NCBI RefSeq assembly: GCF_905220995.1
Contig: NZ_CAJNBJ010000017.1
Location: forward strand, 620,001 to 684,000
DNA length: 64,000 nt
Source: Nitrospira defluvii
GTDB lineage: Bacteria; Nitrospirota; Nitrospiria; Nitrospirales; Nitrospiraceae
Direction: 5' to 3'
Each line of letters starts with the position of its first letter. The stretch's first letter is position 1. The notes beneath the pieces were generated by a model. The model was given only the letters and a program-made list of their open reading frames with translations. It was not told the DNA's origin and did not search any database. Of this stretch, positions 1 to 9,112 are shown piece by piece. The position numbers and the translations under genes are program-made.

Positions 1-362
1 ACATCTATACACAACATCCGGCCAACAGGGTCCTTTTTACAAAGGACGGAGTTTTCGATGAGTCAGGATTCCAGCAGACGCGAAATCTTCTGGGGATGGT
101 TCTGCTTCTCAAAGACAAACACAACCTGAGCAGCAACGATGATATCTATCGTGACAAGTGTGATACGTACAGCAAGAGTAATTTGGTGTGGAACGAGTTA
201 CTTGTTGGGCATCTACAGAATGTAGACATGCGAGAACTTCCAGAAGAGCTGCAATTGGAGAAAATTGAGCCTACTGCTGACGGGGTCTTCCCAAAGGACA
301 AAGTCGAGGAGCGGCAGAAAGCCACGTACGCTGCAATTAAGGCCATCTGGGGTTTTGCATAA
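1..362 (+). CDS. C-terminal part of a DUF262/DUF1524 (HNH) family protein, cut by window start
   Basis: The frame is open from position 3 and stops at 360-362, so the gene enters from the left and only about 119 C-terminal residues are visible. The pattern of a leucine-rich stretch (GMVLLLKDKHNLSSNDD), then a K..TYSKSNL segment, then an R-containing helix ending in IW, resembles the C-terminal end of DUF1524, the HNH half of GmrSD/DUF262-type nucleases. The catalytic HNH would lie upstream and is not visible. It ends 6 bp before drmA on the same strand, so it probably belongs to the same operon. The family call is from memory of the pattern and is moderate. Confidence 0.45.
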   Translation, partial: IYTQHPANRVLFTKDGVFDESGFQQTRNLLGMVLLLKDKHNLSSNDDIYRDKCDTYSKSNLVWNELLVGHLQNVDMRELPEELQLEKIEPTADGVFPKDKVEERQKATYAAIKAIWGFA

Positions 363-368
363 GAGGAT

Positions 369-3300
369 ATGATGGAGCCCACGCAAGGATCAGAAGCCAG
401 ACCAGTCCTCGATACCTCTCTCCCCTCTCCTCACGCAATCCGCGACGAGCTCACGGAGATGGTCGTGAAGGACCTCCTGGGGCCAGCGGGTGGACTGGAT
501 GAAGAACTCGATCAACGTGAGGATCGAGCAAATGGGCGTTATCTCATCGGCATGCTGGCCCCAAAATCTACTCGGGTAGAGCCAGAGGAACAGGATGCCC
601 TGGGGACGGCAGAACAAGATGACAGCGAAGTTGGTCCCACGGATGTCTCAACCCCTCCCACCGACACCTTCTTTCCCAATTCGATGGGCCTGAGCTTTCT
701 CGTTGATTCTGCGGCAAAAGCAATTCTTGTTAAAACGGAATGGGGCCGTTACCGCCGGGTAAAGAGCGAGACTCAGATCAACAAGAAGACTGGTGCGGAA
801 GCCACCGTCTGGAAGCGTGAACCTCTCGTTGGAGATCCCCTCACGCTGCTGCTCAAGGCGGGATTCTTTGGCCCTCTATGCCCACGGCCTGATACCGACC
901 CCACTGTGGTCATTCAGGGGAAGATGCAACAGACGTCACGCGGGTGGGTTGTGACGGTGTTCTTCGTGAATACCTCTCCTGAACAAGATCGGAAGAAGGA
1001 TGAAGCGTGGGTCTTCCAGCCGAAACTCTGGGTGCTGGACGCAGCGCAGCCACCTCAGCCAATTTTTGTGCAGCGGCGAGATTGGCGTCATGACCTCACC
1101 AAAATGGACCCGATCACGCGCGAAGAAACTGAGACCTTGGAAATGCTGTATCGCCATCGGCTTGAATTTGCCGTTGGGCATGGGGTTTCCATTCACGTCA
1201 CCTCGCCCGAGCAGGACTCCACGCGAGCGACTCTTTTAGAAACTGAGTTTGTCCCTCGCTCAGAGGTTGAACAACAGACTCCTCCAACCGCGACAGATAA
1301 CCCGGACCTCACCGCAGTGGTCTTGGACATGAAAGTTCTCTGCAGTATGCCCAAGGCGGACCTGTTAAGCAGTCTTCGGCGGCTCCAGATCGCGTATGCA
1401 ACATGGATTGAGCATGAGGGTGCCAAGCCTGACGATCCGGCACAGCGTCTGGAAGAGCATCAGTCAGCAGCTCAACGAACCATCGCTCGATGCCAGCGGG
1501 CCTCTATGCGTCTGCAAGAGGGGATTGATCTGATTGAGCACAACCAGCAGGCAGAAGACGCATTCCGGTTTGCCAATCAGGCGATGTGGCAACAACGTTT
1601 GCGTTCGACCTACGCCCGGAAGGTGCGAAAGAGTGAAGTCTCAGCAGGTGCGCCGATGGAGCCACTGGATGTGCCAGAGATCCGAAGCTGGCGACTCTTC
1701 CAGCTTGCGTTTGTCCTCATCAACCTGCCGAGTCTGACCCGACTCGATCATCCGGATCGGAGTCACCCAACCGACGCCGTGGCCGATCTTCTCTGGTTCG
1801 CGACTGGTGGCGGCAAGACCGAAGCGTATCTCGGCCTCACTGCCTATACGCTCGCGCTCCGTCGCCTGCAGGGAGAGGTTGAAGGCCGTCCAGGAGACCA
1901 TGGCGTCGCCGTGTTAATGCGGTACACGCTCAGGCTCCTCACTCTCCAACAATTTCAACGCGCCGCGGCCCTGCTCTGCGCCTGTGAGGTGATCCGCAAG
2001 GCGAACGGTGCCAAGTGGGGAACCGTGCCATTTCGCCTTGGGTTATGGGTGGGAAGTAAGGCTACCCCGAATACGCTTAAACAAGCTGCGGAAGCACTAC
2101 GCCAAGGAAATATTGGAGGCCGTCCCACGACAGGAGGCACGCCCCATCAGCTTGTGTCTTGCCCCTGGTGCGGTCGAGAGATCAAGCCTCATAACGTGAA
2201 GGTCTACGAATCTCCCAACGACATCGGCCGCTGCGTGACGTATTGCGGGGATGCCACCGGAAGCTGCGAGTTTTCTGAGGCACAGGCACCAAAAGAAGGC
2301 CTCCCCGTAATGGTCGTCGACGAGGACATCTACCGGAGGCCTCCATCCCTTCTTATTGCCACGGTTGATAAGTTTGCCCAGATGCCATGGAAGGGAGAAA
2401 CACAGCATCTTTTTGGGCAAGTGAATGGCCTCTGTCTTCGACATGGGTTCTTGTCCCCTGAGATCGAGGAAGATGATACCGGCAACCACCCCGCACGTGG
2501 TCCGTTGCCGCGGATACAGCGTCAAGCCCACGGTCCGCTTCGCCCACCCGACCTCATTATCCAGGACGAGTTGCACTTGATCAGCGGGCCACTAGGTTCC
2601 ATGGTTACGCTGTACGAAACAGCAGTCGATGAGCTCTGCACCTGGACGGTTAACGGCAAGCAGGTGCGGCCGAAAGTCATCGCTTCAACGGCTACGATCC
2701 GGAGGGCATCGGATCAGGTGCAGAAACTCTTCCTCCGCAAGCTTGACGTATTTCCACCACAGGGCACCTCGATTACAGACAGCTTCTTTGCGCTCCAGCG
2801 TCCTGCGGGACCTGAATATCCTGGCCGGCGGTATCTAGGCATCTGTGCCTTTGGCCGGCGATATCCCGTGACCATGATCCGCGTCTATGTCGCCCTGATG
2901 GCCGCCGCTCAGAAGTTGTTTGAACAATACGATAACCTGGCTGATCCCTGGATGACGTTGACGGGCTACTTCAACTCCATTCGTGAGTTGGCGGGAACTC
3001 GTCGTCTGGTAGAGGATGACATTCGCACTCGCTTGCGTGATGCCGATCAGCGGGGATTGGCAAAACGCCTAATCAGATATGGGGCGGTTGAAGAGTTGAC
3101 CTCCAGAAAATCTGGCGCGGACATTCCCAAGATCCTCGAACGTCTGGAAATCATCTTTGACAACGCCCAGGAGGTTCAACGGGAGGCCGATCGAAAAGCT
3201 GGCCGGCAGCCAACAACTCGACCGTACGATGCCATCCTCGCCACCAACATGATTTCAGTGGGCGTAGATATTGATCGACTCGGATTGATGGTGATGGCGG

Positions 3301-3908
3301 GTCAGCCCAAGACCACGTCGGAATACATTCAGGCGACGAGTCGCGTAGGACGTTCCCGGTTAGGGCCTGGTCTGGTCATCACGGTGTTCAATTGGGCCAG
3401 ACCACGCGACCTTTCACATTATGAGACGTTCGAGCATTATCACGAAACATTCTACAAGCATGTCGAAGCCTTATCTGTCACACCGTTTTCCCCTCGGGCA
3501 CTCGACAGAGGTCTCGCGGGTGTGCTCGTGGCATTGATGCGCTTGCGCGAAGAGCGGCTGAACGGCAACGAACAAGCTGGTAGCCTCCAGGATACCGATC
3601 CTGCCATGCGTGACATGGTCGAACGTCTAGTGGCTCGGGCAGAGAATGCCCTCCATGACCCGACAGTGGGAGCGTTGGTTCGGCAAATGGTGATGGAGCG
3701 CCGCGATCATTGGCTGGCTCGGGTGCGCAGCCAGCGCGATTTCCGTCTCGGCTATCGTGACGATTCCAATGGTGTTGTCGGACTTCTCAAGCAAGCTGGG
3801 GTCACAGGCTGGGAACTCTTCACCTGTCTCAATAGCCTGCGAGACGTAGAAGGAACTGCGGACCTCATTCTCGATCCTAATCCATCAGGCCTTCGGGTCG
3901 ACTCGTAG
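369..3908 (+). CDS. drmA: DISARM helicase DrmA
   Basis: A 1179-residue superfamily 2 helicase. It has a Walker A at about residue 478 (FATGGGKTEAY), a DEAH-like motif near 730 (IIQDELHL), and a C-terminal helicase half near 955-995 (TNMISVGVDIDRLG, then YIQATSRVGRS). A CPWC...C cluster between the helicase halves may bind zinc. It is followed directly by a DUF1998 gene and a single-HKD phospholipase D gene, the order of the DISARM core drmA-drmB-drmC. DISARM restricts incoming phage DNA; in known systems the core works with a methyltransferase gene, which is not in this window and may lie to the left. ATG at 369 is followed by another ATG at 372; either could be the start. Confidence 0.88.
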   Translation: MMEPTQGSEARPVLDTSLPSPHAIRDELTEMVVKDLLGPAGGLDEELDQREDRANGRYLIGMLAPKSTRVEPEEQDALGTAEQDDSEVGPTDVSTPPTDTFFPNSMGLSFLVDSAAKAILVKTEWGRYRRVKSETQINKKTGAEATVWKREPLVGDPLTLLLKAGFFGPLCPRPDTDPTVVIQGKMQQTSRGWVVTVFFVNTSPEQDRKKDEAWVFQPKLWVLDAAQPPQPIFVQRRDWRHDLTKMDPITREETETLEMLYRHRLEFAVGHGVSIHVTSPEQDSTRATLLETEFVPRSEVEQQTPPTATDNPDLTAVVLDMKVLCSMPKADLLSSLRRLQIAYATWIEHEGAKPDDPAQRLEEHQSAAQRTIARCQRASMRLQEGIDLIEHNQQAEDAFRFANQAMWQQRLRSTYARKVRKSEVSAGAPMEPLDVPEIRSWRLFQLAFVLINLPSLTRLDHPDRSHPTDAVADLLWFATGGGKTEAYLGLTAYTLALRRLQGEVEGRPGDHGVAVLMRYTLRLLTLQQFQRAAALLCACEVIRKANGAKWGTVPFRLGLWVGSKATPNTLKQAAEALRQGNIGGRPTTGGTPHQLVSCPWCGREIKPHNVKVYESPNDIGRCVTYCGDATGSCEFSEAQAPKEGLPVMVVDEDIYRRPPSLLIATVDKFAQMPWKGETQHLFGQVNGLCLRHGFLSPEIEEDDTGNHPARGPLPRIQRQAHGPLRPPDLIIQDELHLISGPLGSMVTLYETAVDELCTWTVNGKQVRPKVIASTATIRRASDQVQKLFLRKLDVFPPQGTSITDSFFALQRPAGPEYPGRRYLGICAFGRRYPVTMIRVYVALMAAAQKLFEQYDNLADPWMTLTGYFNSIRELAGTRRLVEDDIRTRLRDADQRGLAKRLIRYGAVEELTSRKSGADIPKILERLEIIFDNAQEVQREADRKAGRQPTTRPYDAILATNMISVGVDIDRLGLMVMAGQPKTTSEYIQATSRVGRSRLGPGLVITVFNWARPRDLSHYETFEHYHETFYKHVEALSVTPFSPRALDRGLAGVLVALMRLREERLNGNEQAGSLQDTDPAMRDMVERLVARAENALHDPTVGALVRQMVMERRDHWLARVRSQRDFRLGYRDDSNGVVGLLKQAGVTGWELFTCLNSLRDVEGTADLILDPNPSGLRVDS

Positions 3909-3921
3909 GAGGATAACGCCC

Positions 3922-5763
3922 TTGAACGAACTTGGCGAGCTCAGACCCAGCCAACTCATCTATACCTTCGGGATTGGTGCACTTCTCGATCTGCCCAACA
4001 CATCAGGGCTGATACTCGGTCTCGATGACTGGGATACACGCTACTGTACGGAAATTACGGAGGATCGCCTGCTGGGAGCGATTCAACGTAAGCTTGGGGC
4101 TCAGGTGAAGCAGTTATACCTCCCGCCAATTAGCTTCGATGACGACCATCGAGATCCGGCCGCTCCAGCCGTTGGTATTCCGGTTGCGCTGTTTCCTCGG
4201 TGGCTCCGCTGTCCCCTCTGTGACACCCTTGCCACCATCGAGTCCGGTATTTTCAGGCTAGTACAAGATCAATGGCGTCCGGATCGGACTCGATATGTTC
4301 ATCAGACTTGCGGAAGATCAGGAGGGACCAACCCGCCCACAGGCTTGCCAGTTCGTTTTCTCTTGGCATGTCGGGAGGGACACCTCACGGATTTCCCATG
4401 GGTTGAGTACGTCCATAACGGCCGAGTTCCGTGTAAGCCTGCACGATTGACACTGCGGGAATATGGCGCATCGGGGGATGCATCGGACATCATTGTGAAG
4501 TGTTTGGAATGCAATGAGGATCGCCGCATGGGCGACGCGTTTGATCGTGACCGATTCCAAATTGGCTGTAGCGGTCACCATCCTCATCTCCGAACGGTGG
4601 ACACGGCCGGTTGTCCAGAAGAGGCGCGCACCATCCTCCTCGGTTCGTCCAATAGCTGGTTTCCACTGGTGATGTCCGCCCTGTCCCTTCCTCCAAATGC
4701 AGAAGACAAGTTGACTCTCTTAATTGAGGAGAATTGGAAAGATCTCAAGGATATTCCCTCATTCGATGTAGCGCGCTACGCGACTGCGCCCTCTCGCATG
4801 CCCGCATTCGCTGCTTTTTCAGCCGAGCAAATATGGGCAGCCATAGAGGTGCGACAACGAGGCGGTGATCAAGCGGGACAGGAGGGAAGTGACCTTAAGA
4901 TCCCTGAATGGAATCTCCTTACGAAGCATCAGCTGCCAGCTGCGACTAAGGACTTTCGGATTACGCGAGCGCCTGCACCAACCGGCTTTGAGGCTCTGTT
5001 TGAGCCAACAATCCTCCTAGAGCGTCTCAGAGAGGTACGGGCGCTGCTCGCGTTTACTCGAATTGAGTCGAAGGGCGACTTTGCTGATGCGGACTACGTT
5101 GATGATGATCGTCAGACCTCACTCAGCCGGCAACCCCCGACTTGGTTGCCCGCCTCAGAAGTACGCGGGGAAGGCATCTTTCTTCGTCTGAAGGAGGATG
5201 CGTTGCAGGCCTGGGAACAGCGGCCCGAAGTGCGGCAACTTGAGCAAGAGTTCTTGCAGGCCCACAAGAGCTGGCGACGCTTGCGGAAGCAGCAACCACC
5301 TGAAGGTGGGTTTCCTGCAATCCGATATGTGCTGCTTCATTCACTCTCACACGTGTTGATGAGACAGATCGTACTGGAATGTGGCTACACCGCGGCCAGT
5401 GTGCGTGAGCGTCTCTATGTGCGGACTCCGGGACAAGATACTGGCCCTATGGCTGGGATTCTGATTTATACCGCCGCCTCTGACAGCGAGGGAACGTTGG
5501 GGGGACTTGTGCATTTGGGGCAACCAGGCACCCTTGGTCGCCAGTTATCTCAAGGGCTCGAAGCGATCCGGATCTGTGGATCGGATCCCCTTTGTGCCGA
5601 CCATGCTCCTCAGGGAGAAGGCCGCACTGTGCACGGAGCCTGTTGTCATGCATGCCTCTTCGCACCGGAAACCTCGTGTGAGAAAGGTAATCGTTTTCTT
5701 GATCGGAGTGCACTAATTGCGACATTCGCAGGCAAAGGCGTTGAGTTCTTTAACGGTCTATAG
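3922..5763 (+). CDS. drmB: DISARM DUF1998 protein DrmB
   Basis: A 613-residue protein starting with TTG, supported by AGGAGG about 10 bases upstream, 13 bp after drmA. Cysteine pairs near residue 95 (CPLCDT) and a cluster at the C-terminus (GACCHACLFAPETSC) are the hallmark of DUF1998, a probable zinc-binding domain. In DISARM, DrmB forms a complex with DrmA that loads on DNA with a free 5' end; this is known for the family and not visible here. The 2-bp spacing to drmC and the shared strand indicate one transcript. Confidence 0.85.
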   Translation: MNELGELRPSQLIYTFGIGALLDLPNTSGLILGLDDWDTRYCTEITEDRLLGAIQRKLGAQVKQLYLPPISFDDDHRDPAAPAVGIPVALFPRWLRCPLCDTLATIESGIFRLVQDQWRPDRTRYVHQTCGRSGGTNPPTGLPVRFLLACREGHLTDFPWVEYVHNGRVPCKPARLTLREYGASGDASDIIVKCLECNEDRRMGDAFDRDRFQIGCSGHHPHLRTVDTAGCPEEARTILLGSSNSWFPLVMSALSLPPNAEDKLTLLIEENWKDLKDIPSFDVARYATAPSRMPAFAAFSAEQIWAAIEVRQRGGDQAGQEGSDLKIPEWNLLTKHQLPAATKDFRITRAPAPTGFEALFEPTILLERLREVRALLAFTRIESKGDFADADYVDDDRQTSLSRQPPTWLPASEVRGEGIFLRLKEDALQAWEQRPEVRQLEQEFLQAHKSWRRLRKQQPPEGGFPAIRYVLLHSLSHVLMRQIVLECGYTAASVRERLYVRTPGQDTGPMAGILIYTAASDSEGTLGGLVHLGQPGTLGRQLSQGLEAIRICGSDPLCADHAPQGEGRTVHGACCHACLFAPETSCEKGNRFLDRSALIATFAGKGVEFFNGL

Positions 5764-5765
5764 CG

Positions 5766-6560
5766 ATGCTTTCGTCCAAAACAGTTTCCGCGTTAACCGA
5801 GGCTCGGCGGCACTGTACCGCTGATGTCTGGAGACAACTGATTGAGCGGATCTCATTCTCAGAAGCCTATCCCAACCGTGAATCGATTGCACAGGCCACG
5901 GCAGGGCTGGCTAATTCCCATACTGCCTGGCTTCTATCCGAGGCCTTTCTCTCAGGATTGGACACGAAATGGAGCCAGATCGCCGGAGGCATGCTCGCAA
6001 TAGATTATTTCGTTTGTCAAAACGGGCCGATCGCAGACTTCATCTGGACTGGTCCTGCCAATGGCAGGTTCCCGGTTCGTCGAATCGACCAAGTGCTCTA
6101 TGACCTCATGGCGGCTGCACAACAAAGGATTTTACTCGTGACCTTCGCTGCTCATCGGATCCAGCACCTGTGCCAGCATCTCTCGGCGGCAGTGGCTCGC
6201 GGTGTCGCCCTAACACTGATCGTTGAACGAGAAGACGAATCAGAAGGCCAATTGACCGCCGATGCGCTTCATGCGTTTCGGGAACTGCCACTAGAACAAA
6301 CACGGGTGCTGTATTGGCCAATTGAGAATAGAGAGCGTAATGAAGCGGGGCGACCGGGGAAGCTCCATGCAAAGTGTGCTATCGTCGATAACACTGCGCT
6401 GGTCGGGAGCGCCAACTTTACCGACGATGCTTTCAATCGGAACATGGAGCTGGGTGTGACTCTACGAGATCCGACAATGGTCGAAAGTCTCTTCTCTCAT
6501 TTTGAAGAGCTCCGGCGAAAGTCGACTCTTAAAGAGATGGATTTAAAGCAGAGAAGGTAA
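5766..6560 (+). CDS. drmC: DISARM phospholipase D-like protein DrmC
   Basis: A 264-residue protein with one HKD motif: KLHAKCAIVDN followed by GSANFTDDAFN, giving the H-x-K-x4-D and GS-x-N residues of the PLD nuclease superfamily at about residues 200-225. One motif per chain means it probably acts as a dimer. It begins 2 bp after the drmB stop. DrmC is the third core DISARM gene and in studied systems is not strictly required for protection. It is the last gene of the operon; the next gene converges from the other strand after 48 bp. Confidence 0.85.
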   Translation: MLSSKTVSALTEARRHCTADVWRQLIERISFSEAYPNRESIAQATAGLANSHTAWLLSEAFLSGLDTKWSQIAGGMLAIDYFVCQNGPIADFIWTGPANGRFPVRRIDQVLYDLMAAAQQRILLVTFAAHRIQHLCQHLSAAVARGVALTLIVEREDESEGQLTADALHAFRELPLEQTRVLYWPIENRERNEAGRPGKLHAKCAIVDNTALVGSANFTDDAFNRNMELGVTLRDPTMVESLFSHFEELRRKSTLKEMDLKQRR

Positions 6561-6608
6561 GCAATTACTCGAAGAAGTGATATCAAGTACAACCGGCAAC
6601 GAAAGTGT

Positions 6609-7007
6609 TTAACCGGTCACGTCAAGTGATTTACGCCCGAATATTGGTTTTCTTCCAGTATCCTCACACCACTCGACACTCCCCTTCTTGATCCAGAAAT
6701 GCGCGTATGAACCCTCTAGCTGCCGTACTGAAGGAAATACGGTGGGACGATTCAAAGAATCTAAGGTTACATCCCATCTCGGCTTGCGCTTTTGCATCAG
6801 CGACAACTGAATGATCTCACTCTTATCGGCTGGACAGCGCAAATAAGCCCACTTCTTGTATCCTGGCCCGCCCACAACATAAATAACCCCCGGCGCAATA
6901 GACTCAGGGGTCGGATGGTCGGAAACTACTCGGACCACAAAGTCTGGCCGAGGGATGAGCCCTAACCAGATCTGCAATACTCTCCACCATGCTTTGATAC
7001 TGCTCAT
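6609..7007 (-). CDS. DUF6527-like protein of the ubiquitin-like operon
   Basis: About 132 residues from ATG at 7007, 2 bp after the E1-JAB stop, with GGAAGGG and GGTTAGGG just upstream. The recognisable block is an aromatic KKWAYLRC stretch, then RPRWDV, then TVFPSV and HFWIKKGSVEWC. This is the pattern I recall for DUF6527, which accompanies bacterial E1/E2/ubiquitin-like operons. Most relatives I recall have a Cys-rich CPCGC and a Cys before SHFW; here these positions read CPADK and SYAHFW, so a metal site may be lost. It is the last gene of the operon. Its role is not assigned here. Confidence 0.6.
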   Translation of the reverse strand: MSSIKAWWRVLQIWLGLIPRPDFVVRVVSDHPTPESIAPGVIYVVGGPGYKKWAYLRCPADKSEIIQLSLMQKRKPRWDVTLDSLNRPTVFPSVRQLEGSYAHFWIKKGSVEWCEDTGRKPIFGRKSLDVTG

Positions 7008-7009
7008 CC

Positions 7010-8431
7010 CTAACCGACCCTTCCGAGAAACGGCTCCGTATCGCCTTTTCCCCAAATGCCGTCACCGGCGCAAATGCCACACGCAGGTCCTGGTTTGTGG
7101 GCAGGCCGGCGATCCTCGCTGAGGTGAAATTTTCGTACGCGATTGGCAGCGGCGCCTTCAGAACCGCGAAAGCCCTGGAGGCGGTGGATCAATTCATTCA
7201 CTCCCATACAGGCAAGTTCTGTCGTGAAAGTCACCACAGCAGGATTGGGATTGCCCTCCCCAGCCACATAGGATTCGGCCTTGCGCCGTTCATATTCTGC
7301 AGGATCATCACGCCGCATCGATTCGGCCCTCGCGGTCTCAGGATTGATGACCTCACGACATAACAAGCACGCATGATGAGGCCCGAGAACGGTTACTCTG
7401 CCATCGAGCGCTTTCACGGAAGGTGGGCTGCCATGATCCACCTCAATGGCCAATCCTACGTCAATCACAGGAATCAAGTAGTAATAAGAGAACCGATTTA
7501 GAAAAAGGCGACCATCATGGTCATCAGTGCAGCCGAATAAGACGTCGCAGGCTCGTAATGCATCCCGGCATCCCGGATCGCCGACCCATGTCTCAATGGG
7601 AACAACCCTCACACCAAGACCCATTTCTGTGATCTCGCGTGCCACAACTTCGACTTTCGGCCGCATTGCGTCGGCATCCGCCTGCCGCGCACCATGTAGC
7701 CGATTCAAATTCGTCTGATCCACGATATCATTGTCGATAACCACCAGTTGCCCCACACCCAACCGCGCCAGCAGTATGGCAACCGCACTGCCCGTCCCAC
7801 CGCAACCTACGATGCCGACTCTTAACTTTCTCAGATCGCCATTGAGTGCATTCCCGAATGCGAGTGCCTGTCGGTGGAGCGCCGGAATGGAAGCGCCACC
7901 CCCACGTCCCGCATAATGCAATCTGTACTGGGCGCCTATCACCTGGATCATGCCCAAACTCTCATAGGCACGATATGCGGGATATAGCCATACTCGACCG
8001 ATAAGCGTCTCATCACTGGTCAAGATCATGCTGATAAGTTTCGTTCCGGGACCGTTACGGTTGACTGCCAACTGCACAAGATCTGGTTCATTCTCATCGT
8101 CCTGTGACGAGAACGACGCCATACCCCCAGAATGGTTGTGAACGATAGCCAAAACCTGCTTATGCGTCGCGGCCTCTTTGAGAAGTCGCACGAAAGATGC
8201 TGTGCCCCAGGTGACCCTATCTGGCGTCGACTGAAGGATCTCCGCATCCGGAACCGGGATGACTTTCGCCACCAGATACTTGCTGTGGGCGCACCGATCC
8301 CACGGGTCATAGCCGATCGACGCCTGATTGCACAGGAGATAGACGGCTCGTTCGCACGCATCATCCCGTAGGAGATGATGCTTTAACTGCAAAAGGTGCT
8401 CTTCTCGAATGGTTAGACTGTGACTCTTCAC
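7010..8431 (-). CDS. JAB deubiquitinase-like/E1 (ThiF) fusion protein
   Basis: 473 residues from GTG at 8431, which overlaps the E2 stop as GTGA; upstream sequence in frame belongs to the E2 gene. The N-terminal domain is a JAMM metalloprotease with H98-x-H100-x7-S108-x2-D111 intact. The C-terminal domain is an E1/ThiF fold: nucleotide loop GCGGTGS at 209-215, then DNDIVDQTNLNR at 233-244. CLLC and a late CGIC form a likely zinc tetrad. Such proteins adenylate the C-terminal glycine of a ubiquitin-like protein, while the JAB domain can cut conjugates or precursors. Putting both on one chain balances conjugation and removal. The neighbouring E2-like and ubiquitin-like genes support the role. 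Confidence 0.88.
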   Translation of the reverse strand: MKSHSLTIREEHLLQLKHHLLRDDACERAVYLLCNQASIGYDPWDRCAHSKYLVAKVIPVPDAEILQSTPDRVTWGTASFVRLLKEAATHKQVLAIVHNHSGGMASFSSQDDENEPDLVQLAVNRNGPGTKLISMILTSDETLIGRVWLYPAYRAYESLGMIQVIGAQYRLHYAGRGGGASIPALHRQALAFGNALNGDLRKLRVGIVGCGGTGSAVAILLARLGVGQLVVIDNDIVDQTNLNRLHGARQADADAMRPKVEVVAREITEMGLGVRVVPIETWVGDPGCRDALRACDVLFGCTDDHDGRLFLNRFSYYYLIPVIDVGLAIEVDHGSPPSVKALDGRVTVLGPHHACLLCREVINPETARAESMRRDDPAEYERRKAESYVAGEGNPNPAVVTFTTELACMGVNELIHRLQGFRGSEGAAANRVRKFHLSEDRRPAHKPGPACGICAGDGIWGKGDTEPFLGRVG

Positions 8432-8808
8432 ACAGCACTCTCCAAGGCATGCTCGACCCGCTTGAGCATCGTCCTCATTCCGTCGATCCCCGGACGCCAT
8501 TCATTGTTATGGCGGGACCAACGTTGCCACCTCTGGCCACCAAAATCGAGGGGCTGATCGGCAGCATTCGGAAATCTGTTCGCCGGGAAGATTTTTATCC
8601 AGGGTAAGACATAGAACATATCCGGGCCTACGTCTGGATAACTCGATGGCAACAGGATCAACACATCCACAACTTTCGCATCGTATCGATTAGCCGGGAG
8701 AGGACGCTCCTTCAGAACAACCGCCTTTTTCCCGTCCCCCTCCATTTCCTCGAAGATTATGCCTTTCGAAGTTAGGTACTGACGGTCTGGTTCTGGCAAA
8801 TAACTCAT
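8428..8808 (-). CDS. E2-like protein (prokaryotic E2 family E), without cysteine
   Basis: 126 residues from ATG at 8808, 4 bp after the ubiquitin-like gene; GGAAGGG lies 8 bases upstream. An in-frame extension to 8859 would overlap the preceding gene and is less likely. The body has an E2/UBC-like order: strand with VVDVLILLPSSYP, then DMFYVLPWIKI, then W-Q-R-W-S-R-H and WRPGIDGMRTML. This matches the Prok-E2_E family as I recall it. There is no cysteine anywhere in the chain, so it cannot carry a thioester as a normal E2 does. It may act as a scaffold or adaptor between the E1 and the ubiquitin-like protein. Confidence 0.8.
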   Translation of the reverse strand: MSYLPEPDRQYLTSKGIIFEEMEGDGKKAVVLKERPLPANRYDAKVVDVLILLPSSYPDVGPDMFYVLPWIKIFPANRFPNAADQPLDFGGQRWQRWSRHNNEWRPGIDGMRTMLKRVEHALESAV

Positions 8809-8812
8809 AGGT

Positions 8813-9076
8813 CTACCCTTCCGTTGTCGTCTTCTTGCCGGTAAAGAAACGTTCTGCACCTGGTTTGCGCAAATCTACCTTCGTATCGTCGTTGAGCAGA
8901 ACATCCTCTGGTCCCGGCACATCCTGCCACGCAGCGTAAGTTGACGGGTCAACACCGGCGAGGCTCTTGATTTGGAGGCCAGTAATAAAAGGCTCATCCC
9001 ATTTATGAGGTTTGTGATCCACGATGATCTGAAAGGGACCCTGCTTGGTGCTCTCATTGTTCTTTGCTTCGGTCAT
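8813..9076 (-). CDS. Ubiquitin-like protein (multiubiquitin-type beta-grasp)
   Basis: 87 residues from ATG at 9076 with AAAGGAG upstream. FQIIVDHKPHKWDEPFITG followed by QIKSLAGVDPSTYAAW and a late AERFFT strand fits the single-domain form of the bacterial multiubiquitin family. The chain ends in TTTEG, so the C-terminal residue is already glycine, as needed for adenylation by the E1 encoded two genes downstream. The flexible KKTTTEG tail fits a conjugation tail. It is the second gene of the operon, between DUF2188 and E2. Confidence 0.8.
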   Translation of the reverse strand: MTEAKNNESTKQGPFQIIVDHKPHKWDEPFITGLQIKSLAGVDPSTYAAWQDVPGPEDVLLNDDTKVDLRKPGAERFFTGKKTTTEG

Positions 9077-9112
9077 TGTGCGTGCTCCTTTGGATGTGGT
9101 TGTGGTTTCTTC

